In this document: positions 35,201-43,339 of the stretch, piece by piece
Numbering within the stretch: the first letter of the stretch is position 1
Layout: each line of letters starts with the position of its first letter
NCBI GenBank assembly: GCA_963829705.1
Contig: CAWHJN010000005.1
Span: 1,116,001-1,180,000, forward strand
DNA from: CAWHJN01 sp963829705
GTDB lineage: Bacteria; Bacteroidota; Rhodothermia; Rhodothermales; BA12
Length of the DNA: 64,000 nucleotides
Reading direction: 5' to 3'
Position numbers and translations under genes: made by a program
Notes under the pieces: generated by a model
Told to the model about the DNA's origin: nothing
Databases searched by the model: none
What the model saw: the letters and a program-made list of their open reading frames with translations, nothing else

Positions 35201-36082
35201 GTAGGTGGGGTGCGACAGGTCCTGCGTGGTCAGGCCCAGGATGCGGTTGTAGAACAGCAGCACCGAGCCCAGCACGGGCAGCGGCAGGTACGCGCCGGGG
35301 ACGGTTTTGGTGAGCGGAAACAGGTGGAACTTCGGTGCGAAGACGCCGGCGTGCGAGGAGTTGGACGCCAGCGGGTGGTGCGCCACCATCAGCACGCGGT
35401 AGTCCTCGCTCTCCTCGACGAGGTCTTGCAGGGCCACCATGAAGTCGGCGGGCTCGTCGATGCTGTAGTCGCCCGAGTCGCCGAAGGGTTTGGCGAACGG
35501 GTGCATCCACCACTGCGAGTCGATGGCGATGAGCCGGATGTCGTGCGGCAGGTCGATGGTGACGGGGCCGGGGAGGCCGCCGGACGGCACGAACACGTCG
35601 CCGCGCCCGAGGGCGGTTTCGATGTAGTCTTCCTCGCGGCGCACGCCCGCCCATCCGTCGCGCCCGCTGTCGTCCCAGTCGTGGTTGCCGGGCACGAAAA
35701 ACACGCGCCCCGGATAGTCGCGCAGCACGTCGAGCTGCACGTCGATGTGGCGCTCGGCCTCGCGGCGGTCGTCGTCGGTGAGGCGGGGCAGGCCGCGCGG
35801 GTAGATGTTGTCGCCGAGGAAGACGACGGCGCTGCTGTCTCCGGCGCGCTGGAGGTGGGCGTCGAGGAGCGCGAGCACCGGGTCGGTGCCGTCCACCTCG
35901 GGCGCACCCGTGTCGCCGATGAGCAAGATCTGGTAGACCTCGCCGGTGTCGGGAAGGGTGGTTTCCTGGTAGGTGTCGCTCTGGTAATAGGCGCGCGAGG
36001 TGGCGCATCCTGTGAGCAACAGCAGCGGGAGGAGGCGCAGGCAGGCGCGGCAGCACGAGGCGGTCGAGTACAACGAGATCAA
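32291..36082 (-). CDS. Metallophosphoesterase fused to a kinase-like region and BamA/D15-type beta-barrel
   Basis: A 1263-residue envelope protein. The TTG start (TTGA overlap with ppk1) gives a lipoprotein signal ending LLTGC (Cys26). Residues 50-360 are a calcineurin-like phosphoesterase: GDTGAPE, GDNIYPRG, PGNHDWD, AHHPLASN and AGHEHNLQYF supply the two-metal site. Residues 480-680 contain KEYVLRSVDK, IGDWDRHRDQW (622-632) and PRDRDWAFNNRDG (660-672), which resemble the catalytic and metal segments of HipA/CotH/Fam20-type kinase folds; this is a motif-level reading only. Residues about 900-1263 look like a surface-antigen/BamA barrel with alternating strands, ending FGLDWFY. It closes the polyphosphate cluster, so a surface or periplasmic phosphate-handling role is inferred. 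Confidence 0.88.
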   Translation of the reverse strand: MISLYSTASCCRACLRLLPLLLLTGCATSRAYYQSDTYQETTLPDTGEVYQILLIGDTGAPEVDGTDPVLALLDAHLQRAGDSSAVVFLGDNIYPRGLPRLTDDDRREAERHIDVQLDVLRDYPGRVFFVPGNHDWDDSGRDGWAGVRREEDYIETALGRGDVFVPSGGLPGPVTIDLPHDIRLIAIDSQWWMHPFAKPFGDSGDYSIDEPADFMVALQDLVEESEDYRVLMVAHHPLASNSSHAGVFAPKFHLFPLTKTVPGAYLPLPVLGSVLLFYNRILGLTTQDLSHPTYEAYRLGITDIIGRHDGLVYAAGHEHNLQYFAQPGTDGTQHLLVSGSGSKSDYARTGGTSLFATRDRGFMKLRYYADGSVWLEAYTVADGDTPIYRALLDGADESAASDATPSRDAPPPPSFADSTVVAAINPDYRAGWLRQTFIGEGYRDVWTEPLTFPVLDLGREAGGLTPLQRGGGMQTRSIRLANPDGKEYVLRSVDKYPAATVPEAFRFGLAMDIAEEMTTAIHPFAALVAAALADSAGLYHANPRIVYVPDDPRLGRFREEFRDKIMLLEERPDDDQRDAPFFGNSENVIGADKLFRELQGDNDHFVDQRMFLRARLLDLLIGDWDRHRDQWRWASFEPFELDSTLTGDARTQGKIYQPVPRDRDWAFNNRDGLLFKLARPFVPKLQGLQEDYGNLNGLTTNGSEQDQRFLNDLSREEWHAEVDSLLARLTDEAIEGAVRAFPPEVYALDGARFARLLKKRRDKLHRVADAYYETRATVVDVVGSDKHERFEVHRLPGDKTEVVMLKTGKEGDVRMELYRRTFFHDETREIRLYGLGGNDTFEVDGDVRGGIPIRLIGGTGEDVFRDRSRVSKGFQPKTYIYDAPTEINPVPDVEGGPETKFRRADRYPQLALGVVPQRYDQRFPLLYVFSNAEDGLFVGGGFRWIRQGFLKEPYARMQMLRANVAPLTGAFNTEYRGHFVQWVGRWDMGLDVSYRSPLSIRNYYGLGNNLEIADPGNDFYRTRMTEARFAPNLSRTLLDVARLFIGPSITYTQFKETPDRFLSTPAAGVPDDVFDGLFYTGANVWLVLDSRDDRVMPRRGFTTAHSVEGKIGLQGESPFLRLTSEMTAYLTAPSARWFTLAPRIGYEHNIGDFPFYLANTLGGKDNLRGYRSDRFAGRTAFYQNVEARVQLKRFEGYVGRGELGLLAFADNGRVWADGEASGTWHQGYGGGLWVGVLGQFVFNVQTAFSREDRLVTFGLDWFY

Positions 36083-39000
36083 TGCTGGAGGTATCGGAAT
36101 AAGGCGAGGCGTCCGCCCCCCCGGGGGGCGGCTTCGCTGGAGAGGTACATGGCCCCGTCGGTCCGGAAGGCGATGCCTTCGGGCTGGGGGAGGTAGCCCT
36201 CGGGCAGCAACTCGGCTCCGAGGAGCGCGCCGTCGCGCGCGAGCACGGCGATGGAGGGCGGGCGCGAGGCGATGACGTAGAGCTGGCCGTTGTGTGGGTG
36301 GAAGGCCAGCGCCGAGGGCTTGAACGTGTTGAGGTCGAGCGCGCTCGCCAGGCGTGTCGAGGCGTCATCGGGGTCGGCGTGGCGCAGCATCGTCGCCACG
36401 CGCGCCACGTCGATGCGGTACGCCGGCTCCACGCCAACGGTGTGGGTGGCGAGGCGGAAGGCGTAGATGGCGCGCTCGCCGTCGTCACCGGTGCCGGGGC
36501 GCTCCTTGCAGGCGATGAGCAGTCGGTTTTCGCGGGCGTCGTAGGCAAGGCCCTCGGCGTCGCACGCGCCCTTCAGGATCGTCTCGATCTTGACGGCCTC
36601 GGAGGCCGGGGACTGCCAGTCGGGGATGTGGTAGAGGTCGCCGTCGCTCCGCAGCACGTAGAGCCCCTCGGGCGTGAGGGCAACGTCCTCGTAGTCGCCT
36701 GTGTCACCGAACGTGTGGGTGTGGAGGACGTGGCCCGTGCGTGGATCGAGGATGAAGACCGCGCCATCCTCGTCCTGGATGGCGGCCATGAGCGTGTCGC
36801 TGAGGAGCGTCTGGCCGGAGATCTCCGTCAGCGCGGCGTCGAGGACGAGCAGTGTGTCGGGCTGGCGGGGCTGGAAGGAGCCGCGCGCGGCGCCCACCAT
36901 GGCAGAGCGCGGCGCGGCAGGCGGGGCGTCGCGGTTGCACAGGAAGGAGAACGGCACCAGCAGCAGCAGCCCCGCCGCCACGAGGATGCTCGACCGCACC
37001 GGTCGGTGTTCGAGCCACCGCCGCATCCTGCCGGTCACGGAGGCCGGCGTGGGCGGCACGGCTGGGCGCGGGTGCGGCGGGGGCGCTTCCACCTCGCGCG
37101 CAGGCAGCAGCGCGGGCACGAGCGCATGGCCGAAGGGCGTGTCGCCGTCGTCGGCAGGAGGCGGGCCGTAGCGGGCATAAAGCGCGTCTTGCGACGAGAA
37201 CGGCGGCTCGTCGGGTGGCGGCGTCACGAAACGGTTTGTGCCTTCGTCGTCGAGAAGGCGCGCCTGCGCGGTGTCGCGCCACTGCGTCGCCAGCGTGTCC
37301 ATTACCTCTTTCCGCAGGCCCGCGTCGAGGACGGGAAACAGCACCTCGACGCGGCGGCTCAGGTTGCGGCGCATCAGGTCGGCGGAGCCGAGGTAGGCGA
37401 GCGGCGCGCCGCCGTTCGAGAACACGTAGGCGCGCCCGTGTTCGAGGTAGCGCCCGACGATGGAGCGCACTTCGATGGTTTCGCTGTGGCCTTTTACGCC
37501 GGGCACGAGGCGGCAGATGCCGCGCACCAGCAGCCGGATCTGCACCCCGGCGCGCGAGGCGCGGTAGAGCCGCTTGATGGTTTTGCGGTCTTCAAGGCTG
37601 TTCATCTTGAAAAACAGCCACGCCGCCTCGCCACGCCGCGCCCGCTCTGTCTCGGCGTCGATGAGGCGGTAGATGGCCTTGCGGAGGTGGCGCGGAGCCA
37701 CGAGCAGGTGGTCGTAGAGGGGGGCTTCCACCTCGTCGCATAACTCGGCGAACACGCGGGCCACGTCGGCGGTGAGGCCCTCGTGCGCGGTGAACAGCCC
37801 GTAGTCGGTGTAGACGCGGGCGGTGTGCTCGTTGAGGTTGCCGGTGGCGAGGTAGGCGTAGCGGCGCGGCAGGTCGCTGGCATCCCGCTTCTGGACGAGG
37901 ACGAGCTTGGCGTGGACTTTCAGGCTGCACGCGGTGTAGTAGACGCGCACGCCCGCCGCTTCCATCCTCTCGGCGATGTCGAGGTTGTTGGCTTCGTCGA
38001 AGCGGGCCTTGAGTTCGACGACGGCCTGTACCTGCTTGCCCGCCCGCGCAGCGCTGATCAACGCCTCGGCCACCCGCGAATCTTCCGCCACGCGGTAGAG
38101 CGTCGCGGCGATGCGCTCGACGGCGGGATCGGCGGCGGCTTCGTCCAGAAAATCCACCACGGCATCGAACGACTGATAGGGCAGCATCAGGAGCTGATCC
38201 TGGCTGTCGAGGACGTCGAAGGTGGAGGCCGCGCCCTCGAAGGCAGGGTGCGGGTGTGGCGGCTGTGGGGCGAAGGCGAGGTCGGCGTGGGCGGCGGGGC
38301 GCGGGTAGTCGCGCAGGTCGCGGAGGTGGTGGTAGCGCCCGCCCACGAAGAGGTCTTCGCGTTTCAGCCCGAAGGCCTTGCGGAGCACCCGGAGCAGCCG
38401 CGCGGGCGTCTCGGGGTCGTAGAGGAAGCGTGTGGGCGTGCCCGCGCCGCGCGCGTCGAGGCTGCGGCGGAGCTGGCGGCGGAAGCGGCGGGCGAACTCC
38501 TCGCGGAGCAGATCGTCGCGGCACTCGCCGAGGTACAACTCGGCGTCGCGCGACACCTTGATGCTGTACGCCTCGCCCGGCGTGTAGTCGGGGAAGAGGT
38601 CGGCGAGGTGGAGGCGGAGCACGTCGTCGAGAAACAGCACCCGCTGCGTGCCGCCCTCGTCGAGGGCCACGAACCGGCCGGCGGCGTCGGTGGGAATCTC
38701 GACGATGCCGAAGCGCGGCTGCACGCCCACCTCCGGCAGCGGCGCGTCGGGGCTGCGGGGGAACAGCTCGCAGGCGAGGTAGAGCGCCTGGTGGCGCAGA
38801 AACACCTCGTCGTCGCCCAGCACGAAGGTCTGCACGTGCGGCGCGATCTCGCTGCGGAAGCGCGTGCGGACGCGGGCGCGCTCGAAGTCGGTCAGGTCGG
38901 TTTCGCGCACGAGGGGCACGCCGACCTCCGCCAGCGCGGGCAGCACGGCATCGCGCAGCACGGCGCCGAAACGCTCCTGCTGCGCCAGCACCTCGGCCTG

Positions 39001-39249
39001 CACGGCTTCGAGCACGGCCTGCGGGTCTTCACGCAGCCCTTTCTGCGGCGCGTCGAGCCGGAGCACGCTCCGCAGCGCGGCCACGCGGACGGCGAAGAAC
39101 TCGTCGAGGTTGGCCGAGAAGATCGCCAGGTACTGAAGCCGTTCGTAGAGCGGCACGCGCGGATTCTCCGCTTCCTGCAGCACCCGGGCGTTGAACCGCA
39201 GCCAACTGAGGTCGCGGGGTACGAGGGGGTAAGCGCGTTTTTTTGCCAC
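36079..39249 (-). CDS. ppk1: Polyphosphate kinase 1 fused to a membrane helix and an extracytoplasmic propeller-like domain
   Basis: Residues 1-670 are a complete PPK1, which makes polyphosphate from ATP reversibly: RDLSWLRFNARVLQEA opens the N-domain, His446 in SLKVHAKL is the phospho-acceptor, and His604 in GRYLEHGRAY is the second catalytic His. A Pro-rich linker (about 675-740) leads to a helix (753-771, preceded by basic RMRRWLEHRPVR, so N-in/C-out) and then about 280 residues resembling SdiA-regulated/phytase-like propellers: TEISGQTLL, MAAIQDEDGAVFILDPRTG, CDAEGLAYDARENRLL. E. coli PPK is about 690 residues. The frame is continuous. Start is GTG. It is overlapped by the BamA-type gene (TTGA) and preceded by a phosphoesterase gene 56 bp away. 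Confidence 0.93.
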   Translation of the reverse strand: MAKKRAYPLVPRDLSWLRFNARVLQEAENPRVPLYERLQYLAIFSANLDEFFAVRVAALRSVLRLDAPQKGLREDPQAVLEAVQAEVLAQQERFGAVLRDAVLPALAEVGVPLVRETDLTDFERARVRTRFRSEIAPHVQTFVLGDDEVFLRHQALYLACELFPRSPDAPLPEVGVQPRFGIVEIPTDAAGRFVALDEGGTQRVLFLDDVLRLHLADLFPDYTPGEAYSIKVSRDAELYLGECRDDLLREEFARRFRRQLRRSLDARGAGTPTRFLYDPETPARLLRVLRKAFGLKREDLFVGGRYHHLRDLRDYPRPAAHADLAFAPQPPHPHPAFEGAASTFDVLDSQDQLLMLPYQSFDAVVDFLDEAAADPAVERIAATLYRVAEDSRVAEALISAARAGKQVQAVVELKARFDEANNLDIAERMEAAGVRVYYTACSLKVHAKLVLVQKRDASDLPRRYAYLATGNLNEHTARVYTDYGLFTAHEGLTADVARVFAELCDEVEAPLYDHLLVAPRHLRKAIYRLIDAETERARRGEAAWLFFKMNSLEDRKTIKRLYRASRAGVQIRLLVRGICRLVPGVKGHSETIEVRSIVGRYLEHGRAYVFSNGGAPLAYLGSADLMRRNLSRRVEVLFPVLDAGLRKEVMDTLATQWRDTAQARLLDDEGTNRFVTPPPDEPPFSSQDALYARYGPPPADDGDTPFGHALVPALLPAREVEAPPPHPRPAVPPTPASVTGRMRRWLEHRPVRSSILVAAGLLLLVPFSFLCNRDAPPAAPRSAMVGAARGSFQPRQPDTLLVLDAALTEISGQTLLSDTLMAAIQDEDGAVFILDPRTGHVLHTHTFGDTGDYEDVALTPEGLYVLRSDGDLYHIPDWQSPASEAVKIETILKGACDAEGLAYDARENRLLIACKERPGTGDDGERAIYAFRLATHTVGVEPAYRIDVARVATMLRHADPDDASTRLASALDLNTFKPSALAFHPHNGQLYVIASRPPSIAVLARDGALLGAELLPEGYLPQPEGIAFRTDGAMYLSSEAAPRGGGRLALFRYLQH

Positions 39250-39305
39250 AGAGAAGAAGGTCAGCCAGCAGGTGTTGCCGGCGCGGGAGGGGAGCCAATA
39301 TGAGA

Positions 39306-40499
39306 CTACTGGAGTCGGGTGCGGAAGACGACTTCGCCATCGTTACCGTCCTTTTTCGGGACGACGAACTCCAGAAACGTCTCTCCGCCCGCGTAATAGC
39401 GCAAACGCGCAACGCCGCTCTTCGCGTATCCAAACCCCATGCCGTACCCCGCGACGACCTCCTCCGTCTTGGCCGACGCGCCCGCCCCGCTGACGATCAT
39501 GTGCTGCGTCACGCCGCCGTCGTCGAAGGCGAAATACTGGAGGTTGTGGTCGTGTCCGGCGGCGTACACGAGGTGCTCGTGCCCCGCGAACGCGGTAGTG
39601 AGCAGCGTCCGCAACCGGCGGTAGCGCGCGTGCCCGAGGTCCTGCGACGACAGGCCGTAGCGCTCGGCGTACCAGAACGCCAGCGTCCCCAGGCCCGGCA
39701 GCGGCACGAACGCCCAGCGCCGCAACTCGATGAGGGGGTAGATGTGCGACCGGAATGGGTAGCGCCCGCTGTGCTGGCCGTTGGAATACAGCGGGTGGTG
39801 CCCCACTACCACGATCCGCTCGCCCGCGTGCGCTGCCAGGGTGTCGCGCAGGGCTTTTCCGAAGGCGGCTTCCTCGGCGTGCCGCGCGGGTGTATCGGGG
39901 GCGTTTTCGTAGAGAAACCAGCCGGTGTCGAGGGCCACGAGGACGACATCGTCCGCGAGGCGGCGTGTGGCGGGGCCGGGCGTGCCGGGCGGGATAGGAA
40001 AGGCGCCCTCGCCCAGCCGCGCCTGGACGATCCGCTGTTGCCGCGCCACACGCACGGCACCATCGGGCTGATGGTGGCCCCAGTCGTGGTTGCCGGGCAC
40101 GAAGACGGTGCCGCCCGGCAGACCCGCCATCGCGTCGAGTTGGATCGAGAGCCGCCGGCGTGCTTCTTCCGCGCCGGGATCGGTGGTGTCGGGAATGCCG
40201 CTGGGATACACGTTGTCGCCCAGGAAAATCGTCGTGGTGGGCGTGGAGGATTCTCGGCGGTCGTGGCGCAAAAGTGCCAGCGCGGGTTCGAGCGGATCGT
40301 CCTGCGGAACACCGGTGTCGCCGACGAGCAGTACCTCGTGGACGAGCGAATCCGTCGGCAGCGGGAGAGCGGCCCAGTCGGCGTGCGCGGCGTCCAGGAA
40401 CGGTCCCCGATCGGGCGGGACGACGGCGATGCCCACCAGCACGGCGAGGAGCAGCGCCCACGTGGCGCGCAGTTTATGCAGTTTATATCGGCGTGTCAC
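39306..40499 (-). CDS. Membrane-anchored or exported metallophosphoesterase
   Basis: A 397-residue calcineurin-fold phosphoesterase with an N-terminal hydrophobic segment (about residues 12-27: ATWALLLAVLVGIAVV). Its metal-site motifs parallel those of the larger fusion protein downstream: VGDTGVPQD, GDNVYPSG, PGNHDWGHH, GHHPLYSNG and AGHDHNLQYF. The two are probably paralogues, this one without the kinase-like and barrel parts. GTG start overlaps the GAF gene stop as GTGA; ppk1 starts 56 bp after its end. Substrate is unknown; polyphosphate or a phosphoester released by it is an inference from context. Confidence 0.9.
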   Translation of the reverse strand: MTRRYKLHKLRATWALLLAVLVGIAVVPPDRGPFLDAAHADWAALPLPTDSLVHEVLLVGDTGVPQDDPLEPALALLRHDRRESSTPTTTIFLGDNVYPSGIPDTTDPGAEEARRRLSIQLDAMAGLPGGTVFVPGNHDWGHHQPDGAVRVARQQRIVQARLGEGAFPIPPGTPGPATRRLADDVVLVALDTGWFLYENAPDTPARHAEEAAFGKALRDTLAAHAGERIVVVGHHPLYSNGQHSGRYPFRSHIYPLIELRRWAFVPLPGLGTLAFWYAERYGLSSQDLGHARYRRLRTLLTTAFAGHEHLVYAAGHDHNLQYFAFDDGGVTQHMIVSGAGASAKTEEVVAGYGMGFGYAKSGVARLRYYAGGETFLEFVVPKKDGNDGEVVFRTRLQ

Positions 40500-42916
40500 G
40501 CGCCCGCTGCGTTGCCCGTCATGCCGCGCACGAGGCGCAGCGCGGGTTCACTGGCCGCCGCTTCACTGGCCGGGGCGATGCGGGCGCGCAGGGCGCGCAG
40601 GCCCTTGACGCCCTGCAGATCTTCGAGGTCGAGTGCCTCCACCTCGCCCACGATAAACCCACGTGAGGTGAGGTATTGAAGGTACTCGCGGTACTCGTTC
40701 GCCTCGGCGTCGGTGGTGTAGACGATGGCGATCTGGCCGGGCTGCGTGAGCCGCCCGCCGAGCTTGCCGTCGGCGGCGACAATGCGGGCCTTCTCCACCC
40801 GCTTTTTCATGATCTCGTAGCGCACGTTGTAGGCCCCGTCGACGTCGAAGCGGCGCTCGTCGGTGCGGAAGCGGATGGTGAGCGGTGCGCCCTGCACGAG
40901 GATGAGGTGCGCCAGTTCGAGCGGCAGCGGCAGCGACCCCCGCAGCTTCTCGGTGAGGTGCTGAATGCGGCACGCCGTCACGATCTGCCACACGCGGAGA
41001 CTGCGGAGCGCCAGCGGCGGCAGCACGCCGCTCTCGACGAGCGCCTCGCCCACGTACAGCGTGTACTCTACGCCGTCGGTCTTGAACTTCTCGAAGTAGT
41101 GGGGCACCAGGTTTTGCAGCGCTTCCTGCTCCCCGTCGAGCAGCGCGCTCACCGCCTCGTTGATGCGGGCAACACTCTCCTCGAACGTGCGCCGCGCGCG
41201 GTAGACGATGCCGAGGCTGGGGTCGAGGGCCGCGCGGTAGCGCTCGACGGCCTTCGCCACGTCCCGGTCCTGCGCCGCCAGCCCCGAGAGCGTCGGCTCG
41301 AACTCGTACTGCAAAAAGCCCAGCGCCCGGCTTTCTTCCTCCGCCGTCAGCCCGTCCACCACGTCCGCCATCATGCGGTCGACGTGGAAGCGAAGCTCGT
41401 CGTAGGCGGGCAGCTTGAGCTTGTCGAAGGCCACGCTCGTCACGTCGCGCGCCAGGTTGAGCTGGTCGGTGAGGTCGGACTGGATGGCAGCGTTGCGCTG
41501 GTCGGACGAGCCGCGGATGTCGGAGAGGGCGTAGAGGCCGTAGACGCCCGGAAACACGATGGGCTCGATGCCGGACGGCATGGTGTCGGAGATCAGCGGC
41601 CCCGCCTGCACGCGCGAGCGTTCGAGCGCCGTGCGCGCCGCCCGCCGGAAGCGCCACTCGACGACCGGGTAGATGGCTGTGAACGCCTTCTTGATGATGG
41701 CCTGGAGCCGGTCTTCCTCCTCGTCGGCGGTGCGTTTGAGGGCCACGGTCAGCAGCGAGACGGCCTCTTCGAGGCGCGCCCGGTTCACGTGGTGCAACGC
41801 GCCCGGCGTGGGGCTGGCGAGTTCGAGTAGCCCGATGAGCTTCTGCTCGTAGCGCATCGGGGCCACGATGAGGCTGCACAGACCGCGGTCGGCGAGTACT
41901 TTTTCGAGCCCCTGTGGCGTGCCGTCGCGCAGGTCGTCGTTGATCAGAAACACCTCGGCGTGGGGCACCTCGGCGTAGAGCGTGCCCGCCGTGCCGCCGC
42001 CGAAGGGCATCGCCTCGCCGTCGAGGGCGAGGCTACGCCCCACGGGCCGCGCCCCGATGATGACGGTGCCCGTGTGCTTGCTGATGTCCTCGCCGAACCA
42101 GCTCGTCGATGCGCCCGTCTGCCGGGCGCTGCTGCGCTCGAACAGCAGAAAGCCAACGCGCAGATCCGGCACGCCGAAGAACATGCGGAAGGCGTGTTCG
42201 AGCGCGTCGAGGTGGACGCCACTCGTGAGTGCCGACGCGCTCAATAGCAGGCGGCAGAGTTCGGAGAAGGCGTGCTGCGGCGTCACGTCCACCCCCCGCA
42301 CCACGGTGAAGCCGCGCAGCGTGATCTGATCGGGCGGCAGGTGTTTTTCCCACAGCGCCCGGTTCATCGGCTCCATCACGAGCGCGTCGAGGACGTCGTC
42401 CGGCAGGTCGGGTGCCGCGCCCTCGAACGACACGTCACAGTAACGCGCGTCGAGGTCGAACAGGATGTGGTGCAAGAGCGCGCCGTCGCCCTCGATGGGG
42501 CAGAGCAGCGGCAGCGAGAAGTCGTCGCGGACGCCGTACTCGGTGCGGAGCACGTGGTGGTAGGCGAGCATCGTCCGCTCCTCGGACAGCGCGTCGGCGG
42601 CGATCCGAGGGCAGAGCGCCTCGTAGGTGGGCGTGGCGAAGGTCCGGTTGAGGTGGAACGGCACCGTCAGCGCGCGCGCCGCCAGGCCGGTCTCCGCGAC
42701 GGGCAGCAGCACGCTCACCAGCACGCGCTGGAGGGCCACCGGCACGTCGGCCCCGTCTTCCCCGAAGGCCGCAAACGCCTCGGCCCCTCCCGCCAGTTCG
42801 ATCACTGCCTGCGCCATCCGCCGCTCGGCCTCGCCGGGCGACAGCGCCATGTCCTGCCAGATCTGGACGACCGGGCGGAGGCTGAAGACGGAGTGAAACG
42901 GAAGCAAAGCGGGCAT
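40496..42916 (-). CDS. Large GAF-domain protein heading the polyphosphate cluster
   Basis: An 806-residue cytoplasmic protein without transmembrane helices. A GAF-type region covers about residues 250-410 (FRMFFGVPDLRVGFLLFE; AGTLYAEVPHAEVFLINDDL; SLIVAPMRYEQKLIGLLELA). The N-terminal 240 and C-terminal 400 residues match no domain I can name; the latter is helical with conserved-looking YDELRFHVDRMM and RRTFEESVARINEAVS. Proteins of this size and layout occur in Bacteroidota. Overlap with the phosphoesterase (GTGA) and short spacing to ppk1 make a role in sensing or controlling this cluster likely. ATG 42916 is chosen over an upstream start at 42946. Confidence 0.75.
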   Translation of the reverse strand: MPALLPFHSVFSLRPVVQIWQDMALSPGEAERRMAQAVIELAGGAEAFAAFGEDGADVPVALQRVLVSVLLPVAETGLAARALTVPFHLNRTFATPTYEALCPRIAADALSEERTMLAYHHVLRTEYGVRDDFSLPLLCPIEGDGALLHHILFDLDARYCDVSFEGAAPDLPDDVLDALVMEPMNRALWEKHLPPDQITLRGFTVVRGVDVTPQHAFSELCRLLLSASALTSGVHLDALEHAFRMFFGVPDLRVGFLLFERSSARQTGASTSWFGEDISKHTGTVIIGARPVGRSLALDGEAMPFGGGTAGTLYAEVPHAEVFLINDDLRDGTPQGLEKVLADRGLCSLIVAPMRYEQKLIGLLELASPTPGALHHVNRARLEEAVSLLTVALKRTADEEEDRLQAIIKKAFTAIYPVVEWRFRRAARTALERSRVQAGPLISDTMPSGIEPIVFPGVYGLYALSDIRGSSDQRNAAIQSDLTDQLNLARDVTSVAFDKLKLPAYDELRFHVDRMMADVVDGLTAEEESRALGFLQYEFEPTLSGLAAQDRDVAKAVERYRAALDPSLGIVYRARRTFEESVARINEAVSALLDGEQEALQNLVPHYFEKFKTDGVEYTLYVGEALVESGVLPPLALRSLRVWQIVTACRIQHLTEKLRGSLPLPLELAHLILVQGAPLTIRFRTDERRFDVDGAYNVRYEIMKKRVEKARIVAADGKLGGRLTQPGQIAIVYTTDAEANEYREYLQYLTSRGFIVGEVEALDLEDLQGVKGLRALRARIAPASEAAASEPALRLVRGMTGNAAGA

Positions 42917-43055
42917 ACGGGGGAGCGCGGAAGGAAAGGAAATCAACGCGCTGCACGCGGAGATAGTGCCCGTATCCGCCGCAAGGACGATGCCAGAGCT
43001 GCTGCTAAACCGTTACGAATCAGGTGGATGGGCAAGGGGGCAAGTGAACGTGTCA

Positions 43056-43129
43056 CGGTGGCCACGCAACCCGTGGGCAAGGCTGGACAGCGCGTCTGGG
43101 CAACCTGCTCACGGGTTGCGTGGCTATCG
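43056..43129. repeat. Long imperfect hairpin upstream of the polyphosphate cluster
   Basis: CCACGCAACCCGTG (43062-43075) and CACGGGTTGCGTGG (43110-43123) are perfect 14-bp inverse arms. The stem extends on both sides with a few wobbles to about 20 bp around a loop of about 30 bases. It lies in the 229-bp spacer between the tRNA-Phe terminator and the GAF gene. No T-run follows on either strand. Confidence 0.65.
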
Positions 43130-43145
43130 CGCTTGTGACAAACGC

Positions 43146-43178
43146 AAAAACGCCCTTCCCGGACTGGAAAGGGCGTTT
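43146..43178 (-). terminator. Rho-independent terminator of tRNA-Phe
   Basis: On the minus strand AAACGCCCTT pairs with AAGGGCGTTT, extended by a bulged CC/GG, and the stem ends in TTTTTGCG. It begins 5 bp after the tRNA 3' end. Confidence 0.75.
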
Positions 43179-43182
43179 GCGG

Positions 43183-43255
43183 TGGTCGGGGAGGGACTTG
43201 AACCCCCGACACATGGATTTTCAGTCCATTGCTCTACCAACTGAGCTACCCGACC
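43183..43255 (-). tRNA. tRNA-Phe (GAA)
   Basis: The 73-base cloverleaf has acceptor stem GGTCGGG/CCCGACC, D-loop AGCTCAGTTGGTAGAGC, anticodon loop CTGAAAA with anticodon GAA and T-loop GGTTCAAGTCC, then discriminator A. CCA is not encoded; the next bases are CCG. A TATATTG element at 43273-43267 on the same strand is a possible promoter box. Confidence 0.98.
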
Positions 43256-43339
43256 GCGAGGGCGCGCAATATAACGCCGCAACATGTTGGCGTCGGCTGC
43301 GGAGTCACAGAAAGAGGTGATCTTCACACGGGCTTGGCA

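Noticed and set aside
32213..36196. A 1327-codon plus-strand frame opposite the phosphoesterase/barrel gene.
   Set aside because: It has no motif, signal or domain and is rich in Val/Glu/Arg, as expected for an antisense shadow; the minus strand carries clear motifs.
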